A stretch of DNA of 64,000 bases from Lachnospiraceae bacterium (GCA_015057035.1 SVFC01000001.1:248001-312000), one strand, 5' to 3'; numbered from the stretch's first letter, positions 1 to 10,135 are shown. The notes: generated from the sequence alone by a model not told the origin. Made by a program: numbers and translations.

Positions 1-1
1 A

Positions 2-391
2 TTTAATATGCATTGCGAAGTGGAAGAAATGCAGGGAAATGAAGTGTTGATAGAAAGTTTACTTCGAAATTTGATTACAAATGCATATCGTGCAATTTTT
101 GATAAGGAAGATGGTCATATTGATGTAAATATTACATATGAAAGTCCTAGTATCAAAATAGAGGTGTCAGACAATGGTTGTGGAATTGATGAAACTCATT
201 TAGTGCAAATTTTTGAGCCATTTTATCGTGTGGATAAAGAACGTAGTCGTGAAAATGGTGGTTCAGGATTGGGGCTTGCATTTTGCAAAAAAATCGTTGA
301 ACTTCATAAAGGAGAGATAAAAGTGGAATCAAAAGTGGACGAAGGAACAATATTTACTATAATTTTTGGGGAGAATTTTTATGAAAAATAA
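2..391 (+). CDS. Sensor histidine kinase, C-terminal part (5' end outside window)
   Basis: This is the ATP-binding (HATPase_c) end of a two-component sensor kinase; the frame is open to the window edge, so the sensor and His-phosphoacceptor parts lie upstream. Visible motifs are the N box (LLRNLITNAYRAI), the G1 box (DNGCGI), the F region (FEPFYRVDK) and the G2 box (GGSGLGLAFCKK). The kinase would autophosphorylate on an upstream His and pass phosphate to a response regulator presumably encoded before the window. It overlaps the next gene by 11 bp, so it is probably cotranscribed with the membrane/secreted/ABC locus that follows and may control or sense its products. The family is certain; the signal is unknown. 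Confidence 0.93.
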   Translation, partial: FNMHCEVEEMQGNEVLIESLLRNLITNAYRAIFDKEDGHIDVNITYESPSIKIEVSDNGCGIDETHLVQIFEPFYRVDKERSRENGGSGLGLAFCKKIVELHKGEIKVESKVDEGTIFTIIFGENFYEK

Positions 392-1283
392 AGGGGTTGA
401 AGTATTTATATTAACATTGACAATAGTGACGATTGGAAGTGTTTTATTGTTGATGTTTATTGTTCAAATAAATGCAATGGTACAAAAGAATTTGGGAGAA
501 GGTGTAATAATTAGTACAGATGTTGCATCAAATATTATCAATATAGAAGATTCCACTACGATTGAAAAAAATGATGAAAGAATAGTTTTATTTAAAACTC
601 TAACTATGACTGAATCAAAGCCAATTAACTCGACTGATTATATTGCTACAAAAATAGATTTTTTGTATCAAGGACAGAAAGTTTCGATATCGGATGCATT
701 ATTAACTAAAGCTGAGTCGTTATATAATGCAACATTAATTATGGATTATGTTTTTAATTATGTTGATGATAGGATTTTAAAACTATATGAAATAGATAAG
801 ACAAATTTTTCTTATGTTATTCAAAGAGGATATCAATTGGGTGACATAATTTATTATTCAGTCTTACTAATGGAAGATCAAATAATTAAATGTTCCATAG
901 GAATTTACTTGGAGGATGAACCTGTATTAAAATCTTTTTCAAGAGATGGATATGTTAATTTGTATAATCAGAGTAATATTCCAGAGGAATTTGGGATTGA
1001 AAATTGGTGCAAGTCTAGGGAAGAAAGAGAAAAAGTGTATAAAGAATATTTTCAAAATTCTAAAGAGATTATTGAAGAGATTCTATTAATGCCAAAAGTT
1101 CTTGAAAATGTATATAATGTTGACTGTGTAAGTTATTTTAGTGTTTCGAGTAATTGGTCTTTTGTTACATTAGGATACATTTTAGAAGATGGAACATACA
1201 TTAAGATGATTTATAATCGTGTAAACCAAATGTGGGATGGATTTGTAATAGAAGGTTATCATCTAGATTATGTGAAATCATGA
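381..1283 (+). CDS. Membrane-anchored extracellular protein of unknown function
   Basis: I do not recognise a family. The protein is about 300 aa: a short basic N-terminus (MKNKG), one hydrophobic segment (about residues 6-30), then a soluble part that should lie outside the membrane. I use ATG 381 with GGGGAG just upstream; a TTG at 366 is in frame but has no ribosome site. The start overlaps the end of the histidine kinase gene, which suggests translational coupling. By position between a sensor kinase and an ABC-transporter locus it may be an accessory sensor or an anti-kinase membrane protein; that is inference only. Confidence 0.7.
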   Translation: MKNKGVEVFILTLTIVTIGSVLLLMFIVQINAMVQKNLGEGVIISTDVASNIINIEDSTTIEKNDERIVLFKTLTMTESKPINSTDYIATKIDFLYQGQKVSISDALLTKAESLYNATLIMDYVFNYVDDRILKLYEIDKTNFSYVIQRGYQLGDIIYYSVLLMEDQIIKCSIGIYLEDEPVLKSFSRDGYVNLYNQSNIPEEFGIENWCKSREEREKVYKEYFQNSKEIIEEILLMPKVLENVYNVDCVSYFSVSSNWSFVTLGYILEDGTYIKMIYNRVNQMWDGFVIEGYHLDYVKS

Positions 1284-1382
1284 AAATTTTTGCTATGATA
1301 ATCATTTTATAACTATTCTATAACCTTATTACTGTAAATATAATTTGTAACATAAATGATTAGAAGTAAGGAGGAATCGGAT

Positions 1383-1769
1383 ATGAAAAAATGGCAAAAA
1401 TTTTTAACATTATGTTTGTGTGGATCAATGATGATGGGGACGCCAACTGTATTGTATGCTGCTAATACATACGCAGCTCAAGGAGTAATTGTTAATGAGT
1501 TTACCAAACAACGTTATGATGTTATTTACAGATATGGAAACGGCGGTAATACCTTAAAACTTGAAATCGTATTTTCAGAACAACATACAACAACAGGACA
1601 GATTTATACGGATATGCAATCAGATTATGCATTTGGATCTGAGACTTCTGTTGGATTTATTCGTAGAGCAGATTTAGGCTACGAATATACATCTTTGAGT
1701 GCGTATGGATATCTTAATTATGGTTCAGAACCACAATCTTCTTTTGTGAATGGTATACCATCTAATTAA
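1383..1769 (+). CDS. Small secreted protein, possible bacteriocin or signal protein
   Basis: A 128-aa precursor with a clear Sec signal peptide: basic MKKWQK, hydrophobic core FLTLCLCGSMMMGT, and a likely AxA site near VLYAANTYAA. The mature part of about 100 aa is polar, has no cysteine, is rich in Tyr/Gly/Ser/Thr and looks beta-rich. Start ATG 1383 is chosen because AAGGAGG lies 8 bases upstream; ATG 1356 has no such site. A hairpin terminator follows directly. The context (sensor kinase upstream, lipoprotein and ABC transporter downstream) resembles loci in which a secreted peptide is made with its own export or immunity transporter, such as lactococcin-972-type loci, but the sequence does not let me assign that family. 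Confidence 0.75.
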   Translation: MKKWQKFLTLCLCGSMMMGTPTVLYAANTYAAQGVIVNEFTKQRYDVIYRYGNGGNTLKLEIVFSEQHTTTGQIYTDMQSDYAFGSETSVGFIRRADLGYEYTSLSAYGYLNYGSEPQSSFVNGIPSN

Positions 1770-1779
1770 TGATTGTATG

Positions 1780-1809
1780 AAAAGGCATGTATAAAAACAT
1801 GCCTTTTTG
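1780..1809 (+). terminator. Rho-independent terminator after the small secreted protein gene
   Basis: An 11-bp perfect stem (AAAAGGCATGT / ACATGCCTTTT) with a six-base loop runs into a short T tract. It sits between the secreted-protein gene and the lipoprotein gene. It probably lets the secreted protein be made in excess over the downstream transporter genes by partial termination. Confidence 0.85.
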
Positions 1810-1834
1810 ATTAAATAAACGGAGGAATTGTAGG

Positions 1835-3073
1835 TTGGGTATGTTTTTAAAAAAATATAGAATATATAGTGTCCTTTTAATATGTTTATGTATGGTATGT
1901 TCATGTTCAAACGAAAATGTTAAAGATAATCCTAAGTTTAATTGGACAGAGTCAACTGAAACTGGAGTTACTATAGATATTGGAAAAATAGTACAAGAGC
2001 AAATTGACTTGGATAATTATAGTTTAGAATATAATGAGCAGACCGATATGCCATCTTTTTTCTTGTGGAATACACTTGCTTTGTCGGAGAATGGATGTTA
2101 TTTTTGGCAAAATATGAATTTAAAATTTTATGATTTTCAATCTAAAAAAAGCGTATATGTATGTGGTAAACCAGAATGTACACATGGTTTCAATTCGGAA
2201 TGCGATTCATATTTTAAAGAAGATAATATTTGGTTTCAGGCTAATATGTTGCAATATTATGATGGATATATATATATGATTGGCTCTGTAAGAGAAAATA
2301 GTGTTGAAAAAATTATTTTATATAAAGTTTCAACGGATGGAAGAACTCGTGAACCTTATATGGAATTGTTTAGAACCGAACAAAATATTGTTGTGGGAGA
2401 AAATGGACAGACTGCTTTAGTAGGTCAACCTGTTTCGGCCTGCATTCATCAAGGTTATATTTATTATAATGTTATTAATGAGACTCCGTTAAAAATAAGA
2501 CGTATGAAATTAGGTGATACTCAGTCTGAAACTATTTATACGGTTAGTGGTGAACGTGGTGCTTTATATAGATTAAAGGCTTATGGTGATTATTTGTTAT
2601 TTCAATCTGGCAATTTTGTTGATGATAAGCAAATTGATATTCAAGCAGGAATTTTTGCATATAACATTCGGACTGGGGAAGTGACTTTTATTAAAAAGAA
2701 TGCGGTAAATTCATATTGTATATATGATAAAACATTATATTATAGTTCACCTGGTGAAATTAGAACATTTTCATTAGAAACGCAAGAAGATAGATTATTG
2801 ATTCGTCATGGTGCTGGATATTTATCTTGCTATGCAGACGAAAAATATGTTTATACTTTTGGTTCAAAAACTTTAGATGTTTATAATCATGAGGGGAATA
2901 AAATTTGTTCTGTGGTGGATAAGAATATTTCTTTATGTATGTATGGAGCGTCTGGGATGCTATTTGCTGAAACAAGAGGTACGGGGAAGGATAATTTAGC
3001 GGTTATATATACAGATGATTTTGCAGATGGTAGTGCAAGATGGAGTTATATAGGTGAATATGGAGTGGACTAA
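1835..3073 (+). CDS. Lipoprotein, propeller-like, of the ABC-transporter locus
   Basis: A 412-aa lipoprotein: signal sequence to about residue 24, with lipobox MVCSC and Cys as the lipidated residue. The rest shows repeated short beta-strand patterns (for example GYIYMIGSV, GYIYYNV, DYLLFQSG, KTLYYSS, KYVYTFGS) like six- to eight-bladed propeller lipoproteins (DUF5050-like). An N-terminal CGKPECTHGFNSEC Cys/His motif recurs, to my knowledge, in Lachnospiraceae lipoproteins of this kind. The start is TTG 1835, because GGAGG at 1821-1825 is nine bases from it and fifteen from ATG 1841. It overlaps the permease gene by 20 bp. A ligand-sensing or immunity role at the outer membrane face is inferred from context only. 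Confidence 0.75.
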   Translation: MGMFLKKYRIYSVLLICLCMVCSCSNENVKDNPKFNWTESTETGVTIDIGKIVQEQIDLDNYSLEYNEQTDMPSFFLWNTLALSENGCYFWQNMNLKFYDFQSKKSVYVCGKPECTHGFNSECDSYFKEDNIWFQANMLQYYDGYIYMIGSVRENSVEKIILYKVSTDGRTREPYMELFRTEQNIVVGENGQTALVGQPVSACIHQGYIYYNVINETPLKIRRMKLGDTQSETIYTVSGERGALYRLKAYGDYLLFQSGNFVDDKQIDIQAGIFAYNIRTGEVTFIKKNAVNSYCIYDKTLYYSSPGEIRTFSLETQEDRLLIRHGAGYLSCYADEKYVYTFGSKTLDVYNHEGNKICSVVDKNISLCMYGASGMLFAETRGTGKDNLAVIYTDDFADGSARWSYIGEYGVD

Positions 3074-5198
3074 GATTATAAGGAATAAGAAGGTGGTTGG
3101 AATGCTAGTGTTTTTACTGGCATTTCAACTTTTCTTCTATTTATATACAATTGAAAATAAGCAATTTTATGATGGGTTGGAGACATATGGTTCCCAAGAG
3201 CAGTTTGAAAAAGATTATTATGCATATGTGGATAAGACGATTAAACACGCAGATTCTATGGGAAGCATAAGCATTTTCGGCGAACTAGATTCTTTTTCGA
3301 AAGCTAATCTTGAAAAAACGAAATATGATTTTTTGAAAATGATTAATGTAAAACCAGTTCTATTTGAAGACGAATATTTTATTCGATTTTTTGAGTATTC
3401 ATATACACATATCTTTGTTTTACTGGCAGGAATTATCGTTGTATTAACTTTAGTTGATGAAAAGAAACCTGGGATTCGTAATATTATTTTTGCTAGTAAA
3501 AATGGCAGAAGTTATTTGTTCATACATAAAGCCAGTGCTTTGTTTCTGTGGTCAGGATGCATTTCATTGCTTTTTTATGGAGGAACGCTTTTGGTTTCGG
3601 CCTTCAAATATGAACATAATTTGTTTGAATGTTTTTTATATCCAATGCAATCCATCCGTATGTTTACAGGGATTCCGTGGAAGATAAATATAGGAACATT
3701 TTTGTTGCTGTTTTGGTTATATCGTACAATTACGTTATTTGTAATTATTTTTATTATTTGGACGATACTGTTTTGTATTGACAATTTAATGGTATCGGTT
3801 GGAAGTATTGGAACAATAGGATTAATATCTTTTGTGCTTTACATTTTAATTCCACATAATCATCCGCTAAATATACTATATTACGGAAATCTCTGGTATC
3901 AGATGGCGAGTAATGATTTTATAACGAAATATCAAAATATTTATTTTTTCTCAAATGCCGTTGGAAAAGAAGTGATTGTGATTGCTACGTGGGGAATCTG
4001 GTTGGTTGTTCTATTTGTTTTAAATATTCTAATGAGTGAATATAAGTATCCTTGTAAATCTATACATAAAACATTTGCTTTTACAGAGAAGACAAAGGCG
4101 CTTTTTAGAAAAATTAAAAGAATTTATAGAAAAACACAGGAAAAATTGTCTTTACAGGCACTTGAATTATATAAGATTTTGATTACTCAGAAAGGTTTGC
4201 TTATTTATGCAGCAATCATTTTTATTATATTTTCTAGTACAGAATATAAAGAACAATTGACAACTGGTTCCCAAAAACTTTTTGTTGATTTTGTAAGTAG
4301 ATATGAAGGCGTACCATCTGAAGCATCCTATGCAGAACTCATAGAACTAGAAAAATTTTTGGAAGAACTTGAAGCAGGATATGTTCAAGCAATGGAAGAT
4401 TATGCGAATGAGAAAATAACAGAAAGAGAATTATGGGCATGGAATACGAAGTATGATTTGTATGAGAGTGAACGTTATTTCTTGAAAACGATGAAGGGTT
4501 ATAATGGATATCTTTCGGAACTAAGTTCTTTCAGAGGTATTGAAGGATGGTATGTGAATCATTTAAGCTATAATCATTTGTTTATGAATAAAAATGCAAT
4601 TATTGATATTGTAATATTGCTTGGGATAGTGCTCTTATGCAGTGGGATTTTTGCATATGATAAACAATATGGAGTAGAATCAATGGTTCGTGCAAGTGCG
4701 GAAGGAAGACAAAAACTATTCAAGATAAAGATGGTTATGTCTATTGTCCTTTCGTGTGTGATTGCATTTGTTGCAATAATATTTGAAATGTCTAATACTA
4801 CGTATTTGTATAAATTATCAGGGTTAACAGCGCCCGTCCAAAGTTTATCATTGTTAAGTTTTGTTCCATTTTCGTGTTCAATAGGTACTTTCATTGTTAT
4901 AGTTTATGCTTTAAAAACCTTGACGATATGTTTTATTGGAATGATTGTTGCAATGCTTTCTATTTTTGTAAAACAAAAAGTGGCTATTGGAATTGCAATA
5001 ATATTGTGTGTGCCAGACTTGTTGTCAATGATAGGTATACCGTTGTTCGAAAATGTATCAATCGTAAGAGTACTTTCTACTTCGGTATTTATGCTTGAAA
5101 CAAAAAGTTTTGAGCATGTATTGTGTATTCTTATAGGAATAGGTGTGGTAGCTATTACAAGTGTATTTGTAGGTCATAAGAAATGGTGTTATTCATAG
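3054..5198 (+). CDS. ABC transporter permease (large, two-lobed membrane protein)
   Basis: A 714-aa polytopic membrane protein with the layout of ABC-2-type permeases: one N-terminal helix (residues 14-30), a long external segment, and a cluster of about six helices in the first half (about 110-340). A second set repeats the plan: a helix near 385, an external loop to about 510, and five to six helices to the C-terminus. It should form the membrane part of an exporter or immunity pump with the ATPase encoded 10 bp downstream. GTG 3054 fits GGAG eight bases upstream; ATG 3060 is the alternative. It overlaps the lipoprotein gene. The substrate is unknown; the small secreted protein of this locus or a toxic peptide are candidates. 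Confidence 0.8.
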   Translation: MNMEWTKIIRNKKVVGMLVFLLAFQLFFYLYTIENKQFYDGLETYGSQEQFEKDYYAYVDKTIKHADSMGSISIFGELDSFSKANLEKTKYDFLKMINVKPVLFEDEYFIRFFEYSYTHIFVLLAGIIVVLTLVDEKKPGIRNIIFASKNGRSYLFIHKASALFLWSGCISLLFYGGTLLVSAFKYEHNLFECFLYPMQSIRMFTGIPWKINIGTFLLLFWLYRTITLFVIIFIIWTILFCIDNLMVSVGSIGTIGLISFVLYILIPHNHPLNILYYGNLWYQMASNDFITKYQNIYFFSNAVGKEVIVIATWGIWLVVLFVLNILMSEYKYPCKSIHKTFAFTEKTKALFRKIKRIYRKTQEKLSLQALELYKILITQKGLLIYAAIIFIIFSSTEYKEQLTTGSQKLFVDFVSRYEGVPSEASYAELIELEKFLEELEAGYVQAMEDYANEKITERELWAWNTKYDLYESERYFLKTMKGYNGYLSELSSFRGIEGWYVNHLSYNHLFMNKNAIIDIVILLGIVLLCSGIFAYDKQYGVESMVRASAEGRQKLFKIKMVMSIVLSCVIAFVAIIFEMSNTTYLYKLSGLTAPVQSLSLLSFVPFSCSIGTFIVIVYALKTLTICFIGMIVAMLSIFVKQKVAIGIAIILCVPDLLSMIGIPLFENVSIVRVLSTSVFMLETKSFEHVLCILIGIGVVAITSVFVGHKKWCYS

Positions 5199-5208
5199 AG
5201 GATAATGT

Positions 5209-6069
5209 ATGAAACTTGAAATAAAAAATCTATCAAAAAATTATGGAAAGATACAAGCGTTAAAAAATGTAAGTTTAACTTTAAGTCCAGGGATTTACGG
5301 ATTGCTTGGACCAAATGGTGCAGGGAAAAGTACGTTAATTAATCTTTTGACCGATAATGTAAAACGTGAGAGCGGAGAAATACATTTTGATGGTCAGGAA
5401 ATATTGAAAATGGGCAAAGAATATCGAGCAATATTAGGATATATGCCACAACAACAAGGGTGCTATGAGGACTTCTCAGCAGGTGCATTTCTAATGTACA
5501 TATGTAAGTTAAAAGGTTTAAGTAAAAAAGAAAGTTTGAAGAAAATTGATGAAATACTTTCGGTTGTAAACCTATCTGAGTATAGGAATGAACGTATTGG
5601 TGGCTTTTCCGGTGGGATGAAGCAGCGTTTATTATTGGCACAGTCATTATTAAATGATCCTAAAATTCTGATTTTGGATGAGCCGACAGCAGGTGTAGAC
5701 CCGCAAGAACGTATTAACATTCGTAATTTTATTAGTGAAATAGCATCTGATAAAATAGTCTTATTAGCAACACATATTGTTTCGGATGTGGAAGCAGTAG
5801 CAAAAGAGATTGTTTTAATGAAACATGGTGAAATAATTGGACAAGGAACTCCGTATAAACTTATCAAAGATATACAAGCGAATGTATATGAGATTAAAGT
5901 AGAACAAGAACGGTTATATGATATTCAATCTAATTATGCGGTGAGCAATTTAAGACACACAGAGCAGGGATTAGTTGCCAAAATAATTGCAAAAGAGCCA
6001 CCATCAAATGTTATATTTGAGAAAGCACAAGCCAATCTGGAGGATGTGTATTTATATCACTTTAATTAG
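5209..6069 (+). CDS. ABC transporter ATP-binding protein
   Basis: A 286-aa ATPase of the CcmA/BcrA-like group. Walker A is GPNGAGKST (residues 35-43), the Q loop lies at YMPQQQG, the signature is FSGGMKQRL, Walker B is ILILDEPTAGVD and the switch His is in ATHIVSD. A C-terminal extension of about 70 aa follows the ATPase core, as is usual for exporters linked to antimicrobial-peptide resistance or export. It couples ATP hydrolysis to the permease encoded just upstream and ends the locus that began with the sensor kinase. A 215-bp gap with a new promoter follows. Confidence 0.93.
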   Translation: MKLEIKNLSKNYGKIQALKNVSLTLSPGIYGLLGPNGAGKSTLINLLTDNVKRESGEIHFDGQEILKMGKEYRAILGYMPQQQGCYEDFSAGAFLMYICKLKGLSKKESLKKIDEILSVVNLSEYRNERIGGFSGGMKQRLLLAQSLLNDPKILILDEPTAGVDPQERINIRNFISEIASDKIVLLATHIVSDVEAVAKEIVLMKHGEIIGQGTPYKLIKDIQANVYEIKVEQERLYDIQSNYAVSNLRHTEQGLVAKIIAKEPPSNVIFEKAQANLEDVYLYHFN

Positions 6070-6159
6070 TATTGCTAGACACTAATAAGCACTTGTTATA
6101 TAATAAAAAACGGATTTTATAAAGAGAATATAGAATATAAATGAAAATAGAAAAAGTTG

Positions 6160-6188
6160 TTGACTTCAAGGGAAAATAGTGTTATATT
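6160..6188 (+). promoter_or_regulatory. Sigma-A type promoter for the rplU operon
   Basis: TTGACT (6160-6165) and TATATT (6183-6188) are 17 bp apart, close to the housekeeping consensus. Transcription should start near 6195, giving a leader of about 90 nt before rplU. Confidence 0.85.
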
Positions 6189-6194
6189 ACTTGA

Positions 6195-6284
6195 GTATGC
6201 CGCACAGTGAGGTAGAAGTGTGTCCATTTTTAGGGATGAGATACCACCGCAACTGGCGAGTAATGATAAAATAGGAGGTGCCAT
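6195..6284 (+). ncRNA. L21-type ribosomal protein leader
   Basis: The transcribed leader between the promoter and rplU has the look of the Firmicute L21 leader (Rfam L21_leader). It is short and structured, lies directly before rplU, and contains GAGGTAGAAG and GGGATGAGATACC-like conserved blocks (6209-6246), with the rplU ribosome site AGGAGGTG at its end. It is thought to bind L21 and autoregulate the operon. I assign it from position and general appearance, not from a covariance model. Confidence 0.7.
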
Positions 6285-6593
6285 ATGTACGCAATTTTAG
6301 CAACAGGTGGTAAACAGTACAAAGTAGCCGAAGGCGATATCATTACCATTGAAAAGCTTGGTGTTGAAGCTGGTGAGAAAGTAACTTTCGATCAGGTTTT
6401 AGCTATCGGTGGAGAAGAACTTAAGGTTGGAACTCCAACAGTAGCTGGAGCAACTGTAGAAGCTTCTGTAGTAAAAGAAGGCAGAGGTAAGAAAGTAATC
6501 GTTTACAAGTACAAGAGAAAAACCGGTTACCACAAAAAGAACGGCCACAGACAGGCGTTCACACAGGTTAAGATCGAAAAGATCAACGCTTAA
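6285..6593 (+). CDS. rplU: 50S ribosomal protein L21
   Basis: A 102-aa protein of normal family length that binds 23S rRNA in the large subunit. It starts [14 protein letters not shown], the family's typical N-terminus, and has the basic C-terminal loop [15 protein letters not shown] typical of L21. It is the first gene of the rplU-prp-rpmA-obgE operon behind a strong promoter and a leader element. Its base use is more GC-rich and more codon-selective than the upstream locus, as expected for a highly expressed gene. Confidence 0.98.
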   Translation: MYAILATGGKQYKVAEGDIITIEKLGVEAGEKVTFDQVLAIGGEELKVGTPTVAGATVEASVVKEGRGKKVIVYKYKRKTGYHKKNGHRQAFTQVKIEKINA

Positions 6594-6604
6594 TCAAAAT
6601 TGTT

Positions 6605-6934
6605 ATGACTCGAATAACGATTTATCGAAATCAGAATCGTGAAGTGGAGAGATTTAGTTGTACAGGTCATGCAGGTTATGCTGCTTCTGGAAATGATATT
6701 GTATGTGCCAGCATTTCGGTGCTTGTCATCAATACCATTAATTCAATAGAAACCTTTACTTCAACTGCTTTTATATGTGAAGCAGAAGAAGAGACTGGTG
6801 ATATTGATTTTCGATTTACAGAAGACATTAGTCCTGATGCATCGTTATTAATCGAATCCATGATTCTAGGACTCAAAGAAATACAAAATGATTATGGGAA
6901 GAAATTTCTCACATTAGACTTCAAGGAGGTGTAA
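6605..6934 (+). CDS. prp: Ribosomal-processing cysteine protease Prp
   Basis: A 109-aa member of the Prp (YsxB) family, encoded as usual between rplU and rpmA. Visible conserved parts are [23 protein letters not shown], cited here in pieces: GHAGYAA carries the catalytic His and DIVCASIS the catalytic Cys. The enzyme removes the N-terminal extension of L27, which is essential in Staphylococcus aureus and probably here, because the next gene encodes L27 with exactly such an extension. It has no strong ribosome site and is probably translated by coupling to rplU. Confidence 0.95.
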   Translation: MTRITIYRNQNREVERFSCTGHAGYAASGNDIVCASISVLVINTINSIETFTSTAFICEAEEETGDIDFRFTEDISPDASLLIESMILGLKEIQNDYGKKFLTLDFKEV

Positions 6935-6938
6935 AACC

Positions 6939-7226
6939 ATGATGAAATTAAACCTTCAGTTTTTTGCTCATAAAAAGGGTGTAGGTTCTACAAAGAACGG
7001 TCGTGACTCTGAATCAAAGAGACTTGGAGCAAAAAGAGCAGACGGACAGTTCGTAAAAGCTGGTAATATCCTTTACAGACAGCGTGGAACAAAGATTCAT
7101 CCAGGTACTAACGTAGGTATCGGTGGAGATGATACTTTATTCGCTAAAGTAGATGGTGTATTAAGATTTGAAAGACTTGGAAGAGATAGAAAACAGGCTT
7201 CTGTTTATCCAGTAGTTAACGAATAA
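6939..7226 (+). CDS. rpmA: 50S ribosomal protein L27, with cleavable N-terminal extension
   Basis: A 95-aa L27. The N-terminus is [16 protein letters not shown]: the motif LNLQFFA precedes His, the usual first residue region of mature L27, and is the Prp cut site (after Ala). The rest ([39 protein letters not shown]) is canonical. The mature N-terminus reaches the peptidyl-transferase centre, so removal of the extension matters. AGGAGGTG lies before the start. A terminator follows the gene, and obgE may be partly expressed by read-through. Confidence 0.98.
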   Translation: MMKLNLQFFAHKKGVGSTKNGRDSESKRLGAKRADGQFVKAGNILYRQRGTKIHPGTNVGIGGDDTLFAKVDGVLRFERLGRDRKQASVYPVVNE

Positions 7227-7234
7227 GAACTATT

Positions 7235-7265
7235 AACCCCGACTATAATAATAGCCGGGGTTTTT
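7235..7265 (+). terminator. Terminator after rpmA
   Basis: A GC stem AACCCCG(G) / CCGGGGTT with a loop of AT-rich bases is followed by TTTTTAT. It separates the ribosomal protein genes from obgE and may be partial. Confidence 0.85.
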
Positions 7266-7291
7266 ATGTGTTTTTAACATTAATGAGGTAG

Positions 7292-8587
<1,296 letters not shown>

Positions 8588-8598
8588 AGGAGAACGTT

Positions 8599-8889
8599 AT
8601 GACTAGTAAACAGCGTGCATACTTAATGAGTCAGGCAAGCACAATGAATCCAATTTTCCAGATTGGGAAAGCTTCCCTTACTCCAGAGATTATCACTGCT
8701 TTAGATGAAGCATTAGAAAAAAGAGAGTTAATTAAAGTGTCTGTACTCAAGAACTGTGACGATGACCCACGTGAAATCGCTGCAGTGATTGGTGAAAGAA
8801 CACACAGTGAAGTAATTAAAGTTATCGGAAAGAAAATGATTTTCTTCCGTCAGGCAAAGAAAAACACTAAGTATAATCTTCCAGACTAA
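8599..8889 (+). CDS. yhbY: YhbY/YqeI RNA-binding (CRM) protein
   Basis: A 96-aa CRM-domain protein that binds pre-50S particles. It shows the family pattern LTPEIITALDEALEKRELIKVSVL and the loop HSEVIKVIGKKMIFFR. AAAGGAG lies before ATG 8599, 11 bp after obgE. The Obg-YhbY-NadD-YqeK-RsfS order is conserved in Firmicutes and combines ribosome assembly with NAD synthesis. Confidence 0.93.
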   Translation: MTSKQRAYLMSQASTMNPIFQIGKASLTPEIITALDEALEKRELIKVSVLKNCDDDPREIAAVIGERTHSEVIKVIGKKMIFFRQAKKNTKYNLPD

Positions 8890-8917
8890 TTAGTAGTCTT
8901 TGTATTGAGGTATGTAT

Positions 8918-9535
8918 ATGGGGCAGAATGCAGAATGCAACCTTCATAAAAAAATAGGAATTTTGGGTGGTTCCTTTGACCCAATTCACAACGGACATCT
9001 TCATATGGCAAAAGCCGCATACGAACAATATGAGTTAGACGAAGTGTGGCTGATACCAAATGGGCATGCGCCACATAAGGATGAGGATAAGATGACTGAT
9101 TCTGTGCATAGACTTGCTATGTGCAATTTGCTTGCGGATGAGTATGCCTTTTTAAAGACCTGTGATATTGAGATTAAATCAGAAGAATCCAGTTACACCT
9201 ATTTAACCATGCAGAAGTTAACTCAAATGTATCCGGATTATGATTTTTATTTTATAATGGGTGCAGACTCGTTGGATTATTTTGAAAAATGGAGAAATCC
9301 AGACATCATTGCCTCTCTATGTAAGATTTTAGTGGTTAATCGTGACGAATTTACAATGGAAGATATGAAAGAAAAGATTTTTCGAATCAATCAGTTTTTT
9401 TCTGCGAATATTCAGATTGTAAAATGCGAGAAATATGATGTATCATCTACAGAGATTCGTCGTGGGAAAAAACTAGATGATGTGCATCCCAAAGTAAAGG
9501 AATATATGTTGCAAAATCATTTATATGGCCTGTAA
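8918..9535 (+). CDS. nadD: Nicotinate-nucleotide adenylyltransferase
   Basis: A 205-aa enzyme that makes deamido-NAD from nicotinate mononucleotide and ATP. The nucleotidyltransferase motif GGSFDPIHNGHL (HxGH type) and the ATP-binding SSTEIRRG are visible, as is MGADSLDYFEKW. I choose ATG 8918 because GAGG lies seven bases upstream; ATG 8912 would leave only one base. The C-terminus reaches past the nominal start region of yqeK, so the two genes are close together. Confidence 0.96.
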   Translation: MGQNAECNLHKKIGILGGSFDPIHNGHLHMAKAAYEQYELDEVWLIPNGHAPHKDEDKMTDSVHRLAMCNLLADEYAFLKTCDIEIKSEESSYTYLTMQKLTQMYPDYDFYFIMGADSLDYFEKWRNPDIIASLCKILVVNRDEFTMEDMKEKIFRINQFFSANIQIVKCEKYDVSSTEIRRGKKLDDVHPKVKEYMLQNHLYGL

Positions 9536-9545
9536 AGGAGTTTTT

Positions 9546-10133
9546 ATGGATTATAAGGAATTTGACCATATCAAAGAAAAACTACAGAATTCCCTGGATT
9601 CTACGCGTTATGAGCATACTTTGGGCGTTATGTATACGGCAGGAAGTCTTGCTATGGCATATGGACAGGATATTCGTCAGGCAATGCTGGCAGGATTGTT
9701 ACATGATTGTGCCAAATGCATTTCATTGGATGAAATGGTTCAGTGGTGTGATAAATATAACTTCCAGATTTCTGAAATGGAACGAGGAAGCAAAAATCTT
9801 CTTCATGCAAAAGCAGGCGCAGTAATGGCAGAGCAGGAATATCATATTAATGACAGGGAAATTCTTCAAGCAATTACTTGGCATTGTACAGGAAAGCCGG
9901 ATATGAGTACCTTGGACAAGATGGTTTATATTGCTGATTTTATAGAACCGGGTCGTAAGGAGGCAAAGAATCTGGATAAGATTCGCAAGTTGGCTTTTGA
10001 TGATTTGGATGCTTGTATGGCTCAGATTACCTATGATATACTGAGTTATCTGAAATCAAAGGGCTATGAAATTGATCCTGCTACCGAAGAAACCTATCAT
10101 TTTTATAAAGAATGTCGAAAGGAGATTGACTAG
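9546..10133 (+). CDS. yqeK: HD-domain hydrolase YqeK (predicted Ap4A hydrolase)
   Basis: A 195-aa HD phosphohydrolase. Metal ligands are visible: H in RYEHTLGV, HD in LLHDCAK, H in NLLHAKAGA and H in ITWHCTG, with D in VYIADFIEPGR. YqeK proteins of Gram-positives are reported to hydrolyse diadenosine tetraphosphate symmetrically. The gene lies between nadD and rsfS as in other Firmicutes; AAAGGAG precedes ATG 9546. An upstream in-frame ATG overlapping nadD has no ribosome site. Confidence 0.94.
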   Translation: MDYKEFDHIKEKLQNSLDSTRYEHTLGVMYTAGSLAMAYGQDIRQAMLAGLLHDCAKCISLDEMVQWCDKYNFQISEMERGSKNLLHAKAGAVMAEQEYHINDREILQAITWHCTGKPDMSTLDKMVYIADFIEPGRKEAKNLDKIRKLAFDDLDACMAQITYDILSYLKSKGYEIDPATEETYHFYKECRKEID

Positions 10134-10135
10134 AA

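Noticed and set aside
1356-1382. Upstream ATG for the small secreted protein
   Set aside because: No ribosome site; it would put nine polar residues before a normal signal peptide, while ATG 1383 has AAGGAGG at good spacing.
1383-1769. Lactococcin-972-family bacteriocin
   Set aside because: Locus layout is similar, but the mature sequence lacks motifs I could match; kept as unknown secreted protein.
8886-9074. Minus-strand frame opposite nadD
   Set aside because: It is antisense to the conserved nucleotidyltransferase motif of nadD and has no ribosome site.
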